DNA of 64,000 bases from Xanthomonas bromi (GTDB lineage: Bacteria > Pseudomonadota > Gammaproteobacteria > Xanthomonadales > Xanthomonadaceae), in the NCBI RefSeq assembly GCF_900092025.1, contig NZ_FLTX01000041.1:1-64000 (forward strand), read 5' to 3'. The position numbers and the translations under genes were made by a program. The stretch's first letter is position 1. Each line of letters starts with the position of its first letter. Of the stretch, positions 1-8,923 are shown in pieces. The notes under the pieces are model-generated. The model ran no database searches and was not told the origin of the DNA. It saw nothing but the letters and a program-made list of their open reading frames with translations.

Positions 1-168
1 AGAAACAGTTATCTCGGCGCACGCTCCAGAAACTGTCATGAAACCCGGGCAGCCTAAGCTCCGCCTCTCGACCATTCCCGATCGAGCACACGCGGTCGCT
101 TTAAGGATTCCCTAAAGCGGATTGCATGATCCATGTGCACCGCACCGAACATGCATTCCCACAAACGC

Positions 169-194
169 AAACAGCCGCCCGAAGGCGGCTGTTT
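169..194 (-). terminator. Rho-independent terminator of the rpsP-rimM-trmD-rplS operon
   Basis: An 11-bp perfect inverted repeat (169-179 with 184-194) encloses a four-base loop. Read on the minus strand the loop is TTCG and the 3' arm ends in GTTT, about 30 bases after the rplS stop. The U tract is short, but stem strength and position support termination. Positions 1-168 show no convincing gene. Confidence 0.8.
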
Positions 195-225
195 GGCAGT
201 GGCGGAACAAGCCCGCCAGTGTGAC

Positions 226-633
226 TTACTCGGCCTTGGCAGCAGCCTGGCGAGCGGCCTTGGCCTGTGCAGCGGCGGCCAGATCTTCCTTGATGCGGGC
301 AGCCTTGCCTTCCAGGCCACGTAGGTAGTACAGCTTGCCGGCGCGGACCTTACCGCGGCGCTTCACTTCGACCGAGTCGATGACGGCGCTGTGGGTCTGG
401 AACACGCGCTCGACGCCGAAGCCGTGCGAAATCTTGCGCACGGTGAAAGCGGAGTTCAGGCCGGCATTCTTGGTACCGATCACGACGCCCTCATAGGCCT
501 GCACGCGCTCGCGGTTGCCTTCCTTCACCTTGACGTTCACCACAACGGTGTCGCCCTGGTTGAATTCCGGCAGCTTGCGCTGAATCTGGGCGGCTTCGAA
601 GTCAGCCAGGATGGTCTTGTTGAGTTTGCTCAT
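226..633 (-). CDS. rplS: 50S ribosomal protein L19
   Basis: Encodes a 135-residue L19, which sits at the 30S-50S interface of the ribosome. The start [16 protein letters not shown] and the internal segment [14 protein letters not shown] are typical of the family. The frame continues open upstream, but the ATG at 633 gives the family length and N terminus. The Ala/Lys-rich C-terminal tail after about residue 115 is longer than the compact family core. It is the last gene of the S16-RimM-TrmD-L19 operon, about 145 bases after trmD and followed by a hairpin terminator. Confidence 0.97.
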   Translation of the reverse strand: MSKLNKTILADFEAAQIQRKLPEFNQGDTVVVNVKVKEGNRERVQAYEGVVIGTKNAGLNSAFTVRKISHGFGVERVFQTHSAVIDSVEVKRRGKVRAGKLYYLRGLEGKAARIKEDLAAAAQAKAARQAAAKAE

Positions 634-778
634 GATGGGCACCGCGTGTCTGGTGATATTGGACCGGCAGTCGCCGCACGGCGATTGCTCGAGATTCGTA
701 AGAGGGCCAGACGCAAGGCTGGCCAGCAAGCCGCATATTGTACCCCAATCAATCTTGCAAGAGCTAGGGGGAAGCCCT

Positions 779-1552
779 CTATTTCTTGTCGCCGGGTTTA
801 TCGTCGCCAGGGTCGAGTTCGCGGCGAAACTCGTCCAACAGACGGCGATCGTTCTTGTCCAACCCGGCCTCGTCCAGCAGGTCCGGGCGACGCAGCCAGG
901 TCCGGCCCAGCGACTGCTGCCGGCGCCAGCGCGCGATGGCGGCGTGATTACCCGACCGCAGCACATCCGGCACATCGCCCCAGGCATGGGTCGACGGATG
1001 GCTGTAGTGCGGGCAATCCAGCAGGCCCTGCGGCCCTTCGAAACTGTCCTGCGCTGCAGATTCGGCGTCGTTCAACACCCCGTCCTGCAAGCGCGTCACC
1101 ACATCCACCACCACTGCGGCGCCCAACTCGCCACCGGACAACACGTAGTCGCCGATGGAGATTTCCATATCCACCGCCTGCGCCAGAAACCGCTCGTCCA
1201 CCCCTTCATAGCGCCCGCACAGCAAGACCATGCGCGGCAACTGCGCCAGCTCGCGTGCGAGCGATTGCGTGAGCGGCAGCCCCTGCGGGCTGAGGTAGAT
1301 CACCGGTGCCGGCCGCCGATCGGCGGCTTGCACCGCGTCCAGACAGGCCCGCAACGGCTCGATCAACATCACCATGCCGGGCCCGCCACCGAACGGACGA
1401 TCGTCAACCCGGCGGTAATTGCCCTGCGCATGGTCACGCGCATTCCAGCCCTGCAGCTCCAGCAACCCGCGCTCCTGCGCCCGCCCGACCACGCCGAACG
1501 CCGCGCATTGCGCGATGAACTCGGGGAACAGGCTGATGACGTCGATGCGCAC
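779..1552 (-). CDS. trmD: tRNA (guanine-N1-)-methyltransferase TrmD
   Basis: Methylates G37 next to the anticodon of tRNAs that read CNN codons, using S-adenosylmethionine; it prevents +1 frameshifting. The 257-residue product carries the SPOUT knot signatures [13 protein letters not shown] and [11 protein letters not shown] and the N terminus [11 protein letters not shown]. The start is a GTG at 1552, chosen because the family begins directly at (M/V)RIDV; no ATG is near. A GGGAATC-type repeat lies only a few bases upstream, so the ribosome-binding site is poor and translation may depend on coupling. Third gene of the ribosomal operon. Confidence 0.96.
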   Translation of the reverse strand: MRIDVISLFPEFIAQCAAFGVVGRAQERGLLELQGWNARDHAQGNYRRVDDRPFGGGPGMVMLIEPLRACLDAVQAADRRPAPVIYLSPQGLPLTQSLARELAQLPRMVLLCGRYEGVDERFLAQAVDMEISIGDYVLSGGELGAAVVVDVVTRLQDGVLNDAESAAQDSFEGPQGLLDCPHYSHPSTHAWGDVPDVLRSGNHAAIARWRRQQSLGRTWLRRPDLLDEAGLDKNDRRLLDEFRRELDPGDDKPGDKK

Positions 1553-1556
1553 GTAA

Positions 1557-1584
1557 GAATCGGGAATCGGGATTGGGGAATGGG
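1557..1584. repeat. Intergenic GGGAATC/GGGATT repeat, copy 1
   Basis: Three tandem variants of a GGGAAT/GGGATT unit lie between rimM and trmD, ending five bases before the trmD GTG. Related tracts occur at 6449-6471, 28886-28918, 55701-55727 and 55801-55830, always in intergenic spacers. Confidence 0.6.
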
Positions 1585-1617
1585 TAGAGCAAGAGCGAAG
1601 CCGACGCACCGCTTCGA

Positions 1618-2130
1618 TCAGAAATCCGGATCCCAGTCGACCACGATCAGATTGGCCTCGAAATCCACCGATTTGACGAACTCCGGCAACACGAACGGGA
1701 TCATCCGTTCGCGATCGCCGCGCACGACGACCACATCGTTGGACCCGGTGGAAAACAGATGCGACACCGTGCCGAGCTTGACGCCCTCGACGGTTTCCAC
1801 CTGCAGCTCTTCCAGATCCACCCAGTAGTACTCGTCGGGCTTGGGTGGCGGCAACGCGCTGCGCGCGACGTAGATCTCGGTCCCGTGCATCGCCTCGACC
1901 GTATCGCGGTCGGTCACGTCCGGGAACACCGCAATCAGGTTCTTGCCCTGGTCGCGCCCACGCACGCCGCTCACGACCGTTTCCTGCCCCGATGGCGCGC
2001 GCACGATCCACGGTTGATACCGGAAGATCGCACTACGCGGCTCGGTCCAGGATTCGAGCTTGAGCTCGCCCTTGACACCAAAAGCGCCAACTATCCTGCC
2101 TAACAGGATGCGGCGCTCGGTCGGCTTCAT
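1618..2130 (-). CDS. rimM: Ribosome maturation factor RimM
   Basis: A 170-residue 16S rRNA processing factor that binds S19 during 30S assembly. The N-terminal RimM barrel begins [16 protein letters not shown] and the C-terminal PRC barrel contains the [11 protein letters not shown] segment at about residues 95-110. The ATG at 2130 gives the usual N terminus; the open frame continues upstream without support. It lies 43 bases after rpsP and 65 bases before trmD, the classic gene order. Confidence 0.96.
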   Translation of the reverse strand: MKPTERRILLGRIVGAFGVKGELKLESWTEPRSAIFRYQPWIVRAPSGQETVVSGVRGRDQGKNLIAVFPDVTDRDTVEAMHGTEIYVARSALPPPKPDEYYWVDLEELQVETVEGVKLGTVSHLFSTGSNDVVVVRGDRERMIPFVLPEFVKSVDFEANLIVVDWDPDF

Positions 2131-2173
2131 CTGTGTCGACTCTGGGCCAGGCGGCGACGCCCGGCCCGCAAGA

Positions 2174-2431
2174 TCAGGCCGCAGCGGCCTGTGACTTGGC
2201 TTCGCGGTACAGGTTGCGCACCTTGTCGGTGAGTTGTGCACCGTTGCCGACCCAATGGTCGACACGGGCGGTATCGAGCACGATGCGCGGTTCGGCGCCC
2301 TGCGCAACCGGGTTGTAGTAACCCACGCGCTCGATGTTGCGGCCGTCGCGCGCGCTGCGCACGTCGGTCACGATGATGTGGTAGAACGGACGCTTCTTGG
2401 CGCCGCCGCGGGTCAGTCGAATCTTGACCAT
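2174..2431 (-). CDS. rpsP: 30S ribosomal protein S16
   Basis: An 85-residue S16, a primary binder of 16S rRNA. The start [17 protein letters not shown] and the [13 protein letters not shown] segment are diagnostic. A ribosome-binding sequence (AGGAAAA) lies about nine bases before the ATG. First gene of the operon, with a promoter at 2484-2512 giving a leader of roughly 45 bases. Confidence 0.97.
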   Translation of the reverse strand: MVKIRLTRGGAKKRPFYHIIVTDVRSARDGRNIERVGYYNPVAQGAEPRIVLDTARVDHWVGNGAQLTDKVRNLYREAKSQAAAA

Positions 2432-2483
2432 GGTGTGGTTTTCCTGAGTTGCCCAGTCGCCAGAGTGGCGCGGTAAGCCGGCG

Positions 2484-2512
2484 ATTATAGCGGCCCCCGA
2501 TGCCGAAGCCAA
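2484..2512 (-). promoter_or_regulatory. Sigma-70 type promoter of the rpsP operon
   Basis: On the minus strand, TTGGCT (2507-2512), a 17-base spacer and a perfect TATAAT (2484-2489) stand about 50 bases upstream of rpsP. Spacing and -10 match the consensus; the -35 deviates at two positions. Confidence 0.75.
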
Positions 2513-2540
2513 GCCGCCCAGCGCCACGCCGCCAAATCGC

Positions 2541-3338
2541 TCAGATCGCTTGCCAGGCATGGGTTTGCAGGGCCCGCTCCAGCAGCGGCAGTTGCGCGGC
2601 GTGCGGCCCCCAACGTGCCGACCCCAGCGCCACGATGGCCTGCTGCCCGCGCGCATTGCAGGCGAACGCGCCATCGAAACGGTCCAGCTCGCTTAGCTCC
2701 ACCGGGCGGCTGATCTGGGCGATGCCCAGCGTCTTCAGCCCGGACTGCAACAGCTGCTGCCGGGTCCCCAGCAGCGCCGGACCTTGCGGCCACACCACCC
2801 CGCCGCGCTCCCACAATCCCAGATTCCAGAACGCGCCCTCCAGCACCCTCCCCTGCCGATCCTGCAGCACCACATCGTCATGGTCGGCCTGCATGGCCAG
2901 CCGGCGCAGGTGCAGCAGCGGAAACGTGCCGACATGCTTGAGTTCCGGCCGCTCGCGTACGTAATCGGTCACCTGCACGCGCAGCCCGGTCTCGGGCATG
3001 TCCGCCGGCGGCGAGATGGCAACCAGCACATCCAGCGCGAGCTCGCGCAAGGGGTCGCGCAAATCGTAATCGGGCGCGAACACGGTGACGCGCAGGCTGG
3101 CATCGGCCATGGCCGATGCCACCAGCGCAGCGTGCAATTGCAGCCGCAGCTGGTCTGTTTCCAGTTCCTGGCCGAACAGCGCGCGGCTGCCTTCCTGCAG
3201 CCGCTGCAGATGCAGGTCCAGCCCCAGCGTGGCACCGCCACGCACCTGCAGCGTGGTGAAATGGCCGTAGTTGATCAGCGCCGCAGCACCCAGCTGTTGC
3301 GCGCTCGCCGGTGCGCCGTTGCAGAAGATCATCGACAT
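2541..3338 (-). CDS. pabC: Aminodeoxychorismate lyase (PLP fold-type IV)
   Basis: Converts 4-amino-4-deoxychorismate to p-aminobenzoate and pyruvate for folate synthesis. The product of about 265 residues shows the family N terminus, the [11 protein letters not shown] segment, the PLP-lysine region [14 protein letters not shown] and the later VLEGAFWNL segment. Two starts fit: ATG at 3338 (used) or ATG at 3332. The second would overlap the upstream stop as ATGA, so translation is probably coupled to the nitronate-monooxygenase-like gene. A branched-chain aminotransferase or D-amino acid aminotransferase relative cannot be excluded, but the length and lysine context favour PabC. Confidence 0.85.
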   Translation of the reverse strand: MSMIFCNGAPASAQQLGAAALINYGHFTTLQVRGGATLGLDLHLQRLQEGSRALFGQELETDQLRLQLHAALVASAMADASLRVTVFAPDYDLRDPLRELALDVLVAISPPADMPETGLRVQVTDYVRERPELKHVGTFPLLHLRRLAMQADHDDVVLQDRQGRVLEGAFWNLGLWERGGVVWPQGPALLGTRQQLLQSGLKTLGIAQISRPVELSELDRFDGAFACNARGQQAIVALGSARWGPHAAQLPLLERALQTHAWQAI

Positions 3339-4408
3339 AACAGTGCGTGCGCCTGCGTCCACCACTGCGTGACCAGTTCGCCGGCCGGCTGCGCGGGCGC
3401 CATCCACGCCGATTGGCCGGCCCAGGCCTGCATCGCGTCCAGGCAATTGTCGCGGGCGGCGGCCTGGCGCATCGGCGCAGTCAGCGCGCGCTGCACCGGA
3501 TACGGTGCCGGCGGCGGGGCATCCGCAGCGTTGGCGGCCTGCACATAAGGCGTTGCCAACGCACGGCCGAGTCGCCCTGAAAATGCGCGGGTGAGCTGGG
3601 TCTGTTCCGGTTCGGCCTGGGCCAGAGCGTCGGCCCAGGCACTCGGTAGCGCGGCCTCGGGCGTGCGCAGCAGGCCGGTGCCGATCTGCACCGCGCTTGC
3701 GCCCAGCGACATCGCGGCAGCGATGCCGCGCGCATCGGCGATGCCGCCAGCGGCAATGACCGGGATGTCCAGGTGGTCGACCAGGCGCGGCACCAGCGCG
3801 AACAAACCGGTCATCTGGCGCTCGGCCTGGCCGGCATCGAACGCGCCGCGATGGCCGCCGGCTTCCGCGCCCTGCGCAACCACCGCATCGGCGCCGGCGT
3901 CCTGTGCCGCGCGCGCCTCCTGCAAGGTCGTGGCGCAGGCGAACCAGGCGATGCCAGCGGCCTTCAATCGCGCCACCTGGTCAGGACGAAATACGCCCAT
4001 GATCGAGGACGCCACCGCCGGGCGCGCAGCGAGCACAGCCTCGACCTGTGCATCGAAGTCGGCCGGCGCCGCGTCGCCTGCCGACTCGGGAACTAGTGGG
4101 CCCCATTGCGCGAGAAACGCACGCACACGCGCCTCCGCTTCCGCACTGCGCGCGGGCGCCGGGTCAGGAATCCAGAGATTGATCTGTGCAGGGCCCGCAC
4201 TCACCTCACGAAAGGCGGCCATCCACGTCACGATGTCCTGCGGCTGCGACAACACCGCGCCCATCGCGCCCATGCCACCGGCATTGGCGACCGCCGCCGA
4301 CAACGGCACCGGGCAGGCACCGGCCATGGGACTGAGCAGGATCGGCAGGCGCAGCCCGAAGCGCTGCTGGAAGACATCCATGTTCGAAGATCTGCTCATC
4401 AACACCAT
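3329..4408 (-). CDS. Nitronate monooxygenase-like FMN enzyme
   Basis: A TIM-barrel flavoprotein of the 2-nitropropane dioxygenase family, which oxidises nitronates to carbonyl compounds and nitrite. The N terminus LRLPILLSPMAGA, the AQGAEAGGHRG segment bearing the catalytic histidine, and the phosphate-binding IPVIAAGGIADARG and VQIGTGLL stretches are all present. Alternative starts lie at 4408 (used), 4399 and 4381 (MDVFQQRFGL); none has a convincing ribosome-binding site, so the first 9 codons are uncertain. The stop overlaps the start of pabC. The natural substrate is unknown. Confidence 0.85.
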   Translation of the reverse strand: MVLMSRSSNMDVFQQRFGLRLPILLSPMAGACPVPLSAAVANAGGMGAMGAVLSQPQDIVTWMAAFREVSAGPAQINLWIPDPAPARSAEAEARVRAFLAQWGPLVPESAGDAAPADFDAQVEAVLAARPAVASSIMGVFRPDQVARLKAAGIAWFACATTLQEARAAQDAGADAVVAQGAEAGGHRGAFDAGQAERQMTGLFALVPRLVDHLDIPVIAAGGIADARGIAAAMSLGASAVQIGTGLLRTPEAALPSAWADALAQAEPEQTQLTRAFSGRLGRALATPYVQAANAADAPPPAPYPVQRALTAPMRQAAARDNCLDAMQAWAGQSAWMAPAQPAGELVTQWWTQAHALLCR

Positions 4409-4691
4409 CGGCAGCTATGGGATGGCTCATGGTACCTGCGATGTTCGATGGCGATGCAGGCGCTTGCTACAAGTCTGGTGCTGCCGGGCCCGCCGTGGCG
4501 CAGAGGTCAGCGCGTCGAGAGCGGCGGCGATGGCCGCCCTCTACATCTGAACAGGAAGGCCTACATCTCATTCAGCTCTCAAGCGCGACGACCGGCTGTC
4601 GGGCGTCGCAATCAAGCGAATAAGCAGACGAGGTGAATGCAGGCCACGCGCGCCTGCAAAATTGCGCACCTGACGCAGTGGCGATGCGATC

Positions 4692-6068
4692 TCAGCGGAA
4701 CGGCATGCCGCCGCGGCCGCCCATGGCGCCCATCATGCCCTTCATGTTGCGCATCAGGCCCTTCATGCCGCCGCCGGCCAGCTTGCCCATCATCTTTTCC
4801 ATCTGCTGGTACTGCTTCATCAGCTTGTTGACGTCGGCCGGCTGCATGCCCGAGCCGCGCGCGATGCGGGCGCGACGCGAGCCGTTGAGCAGGGCCGGGT
4901 TGCGGCGCTCCTTCTTGGTCATCGAATTGATGATGGCGATCATGCGCGGCACTTCCTTGCCGGTGACCTGCTGCTTGACGTTGTCCGGGATCTGGCCCAT
5001 GCCGGGCAGCTTGTCCATCAGCCCATGGATGCCGCCCATGTTCTGCATCTGCTCCAGCTGCTCCTTCATGTCGTTGAGGTCGAACTTCTTGCCCTTGGCG
5101 ACCTTGGCGGCCAGCTTGGCGGCCTTTTCCTGATCGACGCTGTGCTCGACCTGCTCCACCAGCGACAGCACATCGCCCATGTCCAGGATGCGGCTGGCGA
5201 CGCGGTCCGGATGGAACACATCCAGCCCATCGGTCTTTTCGCCAGTACCGACGAACTTGATCGGCTTGCCGGTGATGTAGCGCACGCTCAGCGCGGCACC
5301 GCCGCGGGCGTCGCCGTCGGTCTTGGTCAGCACCACGCCGGTCAGCGGTAGCGCCTCGCCGAAGGCCTTGGCGGTGTTGGCGGCATCCTGGCCGGTCATC
5401 GCATCGACTACGAACAGGGTTTCGGTAGGGTTGACCGCGGCATGCAGCGCCTTGATCTCGTCCATCATCGCCTGATCGATCGCCAGGCGGCCGGCGGTAT
5501 CGACCAGCAGCACGTCGGCGAAGGACTTGCGCGCATCGCTGATGGCGGCGCGCACGATGTCGACCGGCTTCTGCGACGCATCGGAGGCGAAGAACAACAC
5601 GCCGACCTGTTCGGCCAGGGTCTTGAGCTGCTCGATCGCGGCCGGGCGGTAGACGTCGGCCGAGACCACCATGACTTTTTTCTTTCGCTTTTCCTTCAGG
5701 TGCTTGGCGAGCTTGCCGACCGTGGTGGTCTTGCCCGCACCCTGCAGGCCGGCCATCAGGATGATGGCTGGCGCCGGTACATTGAGGTTGAGGTCGGCCG
5801 CGGCGGCGCCCATGACGGCGGTCAGCTCGTCGCGGACGATCTTGATCAGCGCCTGACCCGGCGTCAGCGACTTCAGCACTTCCTGGCCCACGGCGCGCAC
5901 CTTGATGCGCTCGATCAGCGCCTGCACAACCGGCAATGCGACGTCGGCTTCGAGCAGCGCAATGCGGACCTCACGGGTGGCTTCGCGGATGTTCTCCTCG
6001 GTCAGGCGGCCGCGGCCGCGCAGGCGCTCCATGGTGCCGGAAAGACGTTGGGTAAGGGACTCGAACAT
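4692..6068 (-). CDS. ffh: Signal recognition particle protein Ffh (SRP54)
   Basis: The GTPase subunit of the signal recognition particle, which binds 4.5S RNA and signal sequences of inner-membrane proteins and docks with FtsY. The 458 residues show the N domain (MFESLTQRLSGTMERL), the G domain with GLQGAGKTTTVGKLA, DTAGR and TKTDGDARGG, and the methionine-rich M domain ending in a Gly/Met tail. ATG at 6068 is preferred to an upstream TTG at 6074. Divergently transcribed from the ypjD-like gene, a widespread arrangement. No gene is seen in 4409-4691. Confidence 0.97.
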   Translation of the reverse strand: MFESLTQRLSGTMERLRGRGRLTEENIREATREVRIALLEADVALPVVQALIERIKVRAVGQEVLKSLTPGQALIKIVRDELTAVMGAAAADLNLNVPAPAIILMAGLQGAGKTTTVGKLAKHLKEKRKKKVMVVSADVYRPAAIEQLKTLAEQVGVLFFASDASQKPVDIVRAAISDARKSFADVLLVDTAGRLAIDQAMMDEIKALHAAVNPTETLFVVDAMTGQDAANTAKAFGEALPLTGVVLTKTDGDARGGAALSVRYITGKPIKFVGTGEKTDGLDVFHPDRVASRILDMGDVLSLVEQVEHSVDQEKAAKLAAKVAKGKKFDLNDMKEQLEQMQNMGGIHGLMDKLPGMGQIPDNVKQQVTGKEVPRMIAIINSMTKKERRNPALLNGSRRARIARGSGMQPADVNKLMKQYQQMEKMMGKLAGGGMKGLMRNMKGMMGAMGGRGGMPFR

Positions 6069-6102
6069 GCGCAAAGGACCGCGTAAGGGGAAACGGGTGC
6101 CG

Positions 6103-6108
6103 ATTATA
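6103..6108 (-). promoter_or_regulatory. Possible -10 element of ffh
   Basis: A perfect TATAAT on the minus strand stands about 35 bases before the ffh ATG. It lies inside a six-base inverted repeat (GGTGCC/GGCACC). No good -35 hexamer is found 16-18 bases upstream, so the assignment is tentative. Confidence 0.45.
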
Positions 6109-6448
6109 GCGGCACCGGCTGGCGGCCTGCCCCGGCCTGGCCGGCCCGGGCCACTTCCCTACCCGGCCTGATCGTGCCCGAGCCGGCCAGGCTGCGCAGC
6201 CACCAGCACAACACGGTTAAGAGCGTTTAACAAAACACCTGCGCGGCCGCCAGGCAGGCGCGATCGGTGCTCGGAATTGGTGTGTGCCACTTGCACACTC
6301 CGGATCCTATGCGCCAACCGCACGAACCTGACGACCGCGCGCGACGTTTTGTTAGCCGCGCTAAAGGTCACACCCAGCCCACGGTCGCTCCGCTGACAGT
6401 CGCCACCTCACCTCTGGCGACCCACGGCTTCTGCTTTCCGAATAGCGC

Positions 6449-6471
6449 TTCCCCAATCCCCAATCCTCGCC
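6449..6471. repeat. Intergenic AATCCCC repeat, copy 2
   Basis: Two CCCCAATC units lie in the ffh/ypjD spacer, about 25 bases upstream of the ypjD-like ATG. The rest of the 427-base spacer holds the possible ffh -10 element and a 9-bp inverted repeat (6228-6236 with 6346-6354), but no gene. Confidence 0.5.
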
Positions 6472-6495
6472 CCGCCAATATGCGAAACTTCCACG

Positions 6496-7287
6496 ATGAC
6501 ACTCGTTCTCATTGCGTTCGCCCTGTATCTGTTGGCCACGGCGCTGCTCACCCGGGCAGTGTTGCGCGATGGCAACCAGGCACCTGCGCGCTGGCTGGCG
6601 CCTGCGTTGGCCGCAGTGGCGCTGCACACCGGTTACCACGTGCTGGTGGCCGTGCGCACCGCCGGCGGGCCGGACATGCATTTCTTTGCGGCGCTGTCAT
6701 TGTGCGGGCTTGGCATGGCGGCGCTGACGGCAGTGTTCGGCGGCCGCGGGCGGATGGCGGCGGTGGGCGTGGTGGTGTTTCCGCTCTCGGCGATCCTGCT
6801 GGCCAGTTATCACGCCTACGGCCACGAGCCCAGCTCGGATCTGGGCTGGCGGCTCGAATTGCATGCGTGGCTGGCCTTGCTGGCCTATGCCACGCTGGGC
6901 ATCGCGGCGCTGCTGGCGATCATGCTGTGGCTGCAGGAACGCGCGTTGCGTCGCCGCGATTTCCACACCTGGCTGCGCGCACTGCCACCGTTGACCGAGC
7001 TGGAAACGCTGCTGTTCCGCACGATCACGGTGGGCTTCGTATTGCTGAGCCTGACCCTGCTGACCGGCCTGTTGTTCGTGCAGGATTTCCTGGCGCAACG
7101 GCTGCTGCAGAAGACCGTGCTCAGCATCCTGTCGTGGATCGTGTTCGGGGCGCTGCTGATTGGCCGCTGGCGCAATGGCTGGCGCGGCAGCAAGGCGGTG
7201 CACTGGACGCTGACCGCGATGGCGTTGCTGGTGCTGTCGTTCTTCGGCAGCAAGTTCGTCATCGAACTGGTGCTGGAGACGCGCTGA
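6496..7287 (+). CDS. ypjD: CcsA/YpjD-like cytochrome c assembly family membrane protein
   Basis: A 263-residue integral membrane protein with about eight hydrophobic segments, starting at residues 2-20 and ending at about 235-258. It belongs to the CcsA/HemX/YpjD group: the heme-handling domain of the family contains conserved histidines in extracytoplasmic loops, here in the ASYHAYGHEP and LELHAWLALLAY segments. The family's first members act in cytochrome c maturation; the YpjD branch has been linked to membrane and magnesium homeostasis in enterobacteria, so no exact role is assigned. It sits divergently beside ffh, as in many Gammaproteobacteria. Confidence 0.8.
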   Translation: MTLVLIAFALYLLATALLTRAVLRDGNQAPARWLAPALAAVALHTGYHVLVAVRTAGGPDMHFFAALSLCGLGMAALTAVFGGRGRMAAVGVVVFPLSAILLASYHAYGHEPSSDLGWRLELHAWLALLAYATLGIAALLAIMLWLQERALRRRDFHTWLRALPPLTELETLLFRTITVGFVLLSLTLLTGLLFVQDFLAQRLLQKTVLSILSWIVFGALLIGRWRNGWRGSKAVHWTLTAMALLVLSFFGSKFVIELVLETR

Positions 7288-7636
7288 TGACAGTGGGCGT
7301 GGAGCGATCCCGCCTGTCATCGCCGTGGGACGGCACGCCGGAGTGTGACGCCCCTGGATCACTGCACGTCGATGTCACTGAAATAAAAAATAGGGCATCC
7401 CTGCGACGATGCGGACGATGCGCGTCAGAGCGCATGCCTGGACTCGCGTTGCCATTGCGGCGTCTATCGACAGTCAGGCTGACCTGACGGCTATGTGGAT
7501 CGGCGTGCGATGCGCGCATGCCGATTTCGCCCCAGCTAACAAGTGCACACCATGCCTACGCGGTTACAGAACGCAGCAATGCCTGTTTCAAGCAGTAGCT
7601 GCGTAGCTCAATCGCATTCCATCCTCGACGCCCTAC
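7288..7636. other. Intergenic, no gene recognised
   Basis: This 349-base spacer between the convergent ypjD-like gene and galM has short frames only, none with family features or a ribosome-binding site. An A-rich run at about 7378-7392 is its only compositional oddity. Confidence 0.6.
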
Positions 7637-8686
7637 TCAGGTATCCAGCGCGGCACTGACCACGCCCCACGACTGATCCGGGCCGGGGCTGGCGAAGCGA
7701 TAAACGATACGACGGCGGTAGGTCTCGCCGGGGCGCAGGATGGTGGAGGGGAAGTTGGCGTGATTGGGCGCGTCCGGGTAGCCCTGCGGCTCCAGGCACA
7801 CGCCGCGCCCGAGTCCGGGGTGATGGGCGTCCAGATGTTGGCCTTCGTACACCTGCACCGCCGGGGCATCGCTGCGGATGCGTAGCGCCACGCCACTGTG
7901 CGGCGAATACAACTCTGCAACACAGTCCGCGTCGGCGGACAGCACCAGGCAATGATCGTAGCCCTTGCCGAGGACGATCTGTGGATGCGCCCGGTCGGTG
8001 TTGTCGGCGAGCGCAGCAGCCTGGCGGAAATCGAATGGCGTACCGGCCACCGACGCGATCTGGCCAGTGGGAATCGACTCGGCATCCACCGGCAGATAGC
8101 GATCGGCCGGCACGCGAAGCACCTGCGCTGCGGCGGGCAGCTGCGGGTCGCCGGACAGGTTGAAATAGGGGTGATGGGTGAGATTCAACGCAGTCGCAGC
8201 ATCGCACTGCGCTTCGAAGTCCAACTGCAGGCTGAGTCCGTGAAGCTGCAGCCGCGCACGCACGTGTAGATTGCCGGGATAGCCCTCTTCGCCATCGGGC
8301 GAGTCGTAGCCCAGCAGCACGTGGTCCGGCGCCTGCTCCAGCACGCTCCACACGCGTCGCCCGAAACCGTGCAGACCACCGTGCAACTGGTTGCGCCCTT
8401 CATTAGCTGCCAGCACATGGGTGACGCCATCCAGCGTGTAACGCGCACCAGCGATGCGGTTGCCGAAGCGGCCCACCAGGATATTGAGACTGTCGCCATC
8501 GGCAGCGTAGGCGGGTAGATCCGGCAGGTTCAGCACCAACGGCACCACACCCTGGGCGGTGGTCAACCGCAACGTATGCAGAATGCCGCCATAGGTGAGC
8601 ACTTCCGCTTCGAGATCGGCCTCGCTGCGTAACGTGAGCGCGTGGACCTCGACACCGCCTGGCAACTGCCCGAACACTCGCTGCAT
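7637..8686 (-). CDS. galM: Aldose 1-epimerase (galactose mutarotase)
   Basis: Interconverts alpha and beta anomers of aldoses such as galactose and, plausibly here, arabinose. The 349-residue beta-sandwich protein has the substrate-binding NQLHGGLHGFGRRVW, the catalytic His segment LNLTHHPYFNLSG, and the C-terminal CLEPQGYPDAPNHANFPST in which the acidic residue acts as base. The ATG at 8686 (MQRVFGQLPGG) is chosen; the open frame continues upstream without family features. Divergent from the arabinofuranosidase gene across 237 bases, suggesting joint control of arabinan use. Confidence 0.93.
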   Translation of the reverse strand: MQRVFGQLPGGVEVHALTLRSEADLEAEVLTYGGILHTLRLTTAQGVVPLVLNLPDLPAYAADGDSLNILVGRFGNRIAGARYTLDGVTHVLAANEGRNQLHGGLHGFGRRVWSVLEQAPDHVLLGYDSPDGEEGYPGNLHVRARLQLHGLSLQLDFEAQCDAATALNLTHHPYFNLSGDPQLPAAAQVLRVPADRYLPVDAESIPTGQIASVAGTPFDFRQAAALADNTDRAHPQIVLGKGYDHCLVLSADADCVAELYSPHSGVALRIRSDAPAVQVYEGQHLDAHHPGLGRGVCLEPQGYPDAPNHANFPSTILRPGETYRRRIVYRFASPGPDQSWGVVSAALDT

Positions 8687-8923
8687 GGATCGTCCTGCCG
8701 ATGAGGGGAGCCTGCGAGCATAGCCGCACGATGCGGCTGCCGACCATGCTGCTGTGCACATCCTTTGCCTGCGAAGCGATGACGGCGGTCGAGCGACTGC
8801 CGCGCTCGCCGGCACTGGTCGCGCTGCAGCAATACAAAGTGCCGCCACCCGCACTAGGCTGACGGCGCGCCCCCTCGCAGCAGCACCCGACCGACCACCG
8901 ACCAGCACAGGAGCACCAACCCG

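Noticed and set aside
391-1828. Long plus-strand open frames opposite rplS and trmD
   Set aside because: They are shadows of highly GC-rich genes on the other strand; translations are His/Arg/Pro-rich and match no family.
6228-6354. 9-bp inverted repeat (6228-6236 and 6346-6354) as a mobile-element terminus
   Set aside because: The arms are short, enclose no gene and have no flanking direct repeat.
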